DNA of 15,748 bases from the NCBI GenBank assembly GCA_900549685.1, contig UROX01000045.1, positions 1 to 15,748 of the forward strand, in the 5' to 3' direction. A program made the position numbers and the translations under genes. The first letter of the stretch is position 1. The number at the start of each line of letters is the position of its first letter. Shown piece after piece: positions 15,728 through 15,748 of the stretch. Below the pieces are notes generated by a model, which was given only the letters and a program-made list of their open reading frames with translations, made no database searches and had not been told where the DNA came from. The stretch comes from an uncultured Alistipes sp. GTDB taxonomy: Bacteria > Bacteroidota > Bacteroidia > Bacteroidales > Rikenellaceae.

Positions 15728-15748
15728 ATGGGTTATCTGTATTTACTA
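15728..15748 (+). CDS. Possible start of the next gene (truncated by the window end)
   Basis: ATG at 15728 opens a frame reading MGYLYLL that runs off the window. It is supported only by the promoter-like element 25 nt upstream and by the local change to lower GC. Seven codons are too few to identify a product. In other Bacteroidales a 4'-phosphopantetheinyl transferase gene can follow gldE, as far as I recall, but nothing here proves it. Confidence 0.25.

Noticed and set aside
1..15748. Mobile element, defence system, CRISPR array or other new system
   Set aside because: All substantial genes are recognisable core cell-wall and division genes, an antiporter or a CNNM/CBS protein. No transposase, integrase, direct-repeat array or unusual gene cassette was found.

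Overview
The window looks like a chromosomal core region of a GC-rich member of the Bacteroidota. The order Bacteroidales is likely, and an Alistipes/Rikenellaceae-type organism is plausible. This rests on three things: Bacteroidota-style forms of the division proteins (MraY with a large periplasmic insert, FtsZ with a long acidic/proline linker, a GldE homologue), the near absence of Shine-Dalgarno sites, and a TAnnTTTG promoter element before murE. The genus is inference. No mobile element, CRISPR array, tRNA or rRNA was seen, and no previously undescribed multi-gene system.

Layout, all on the + strand. (1) Bases 1-1955: 3' part of a CPA2 (Kef/NapA-type) cation:proton antiporter with extra membrane helices and two C-terminal TrkA-C-like domains. 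(2) Bases 1956-2068: short spacer with a good Bacteroidota promoter. (3) Bases 2069-13869: a compact dcw (division and cell wall) operon in the order murE-mraY-murD-ftsW-murG-murC-ftsQ-ftsA-ftsZ, with gaps of 1-55 nt except about 80 nt before ftsZ. That last gap holds a strong hairpin. (4) Bases 13946-13990: a very strong terminator-like hairpin closing the operon. (5) Bases 14005-15321: gldE-like CNNM/CBS/CorC membrane protein, apparently starting at TTG almost directly after the hairpin. (6) Bases 15322-15748: about 400 nt without a convincing gene, with a short GAAACA repeat and a possible promoter just before what may be the start of the next gene.

Function. MurC, MurD and MurE are three of the ATP-dependent ligases that build UDP-MurNAc-pentapeptide. 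The DNPR motif in MurE points to meso-diaminopimelate peptidoglycan. MraY and MurG make lipid I and lipid II on the inner membrane. FtsW polymerises lipid II at the septum, and FtsQ, FtsA and FtsZ form the division machinery. The usual 5' part of the cluster in this phylum (mraZ, rsmH, ftsL, ftsI) is not next to murE; the antiporter gene is there instead.

The points most worth a second look are regulatory or architectural: the split dcw cluster, an AT-rich island with a perfect TAnnTTTG inside ftsQ, the ftsA-ftsZ hairpin, and the tight terminator/gldE start.
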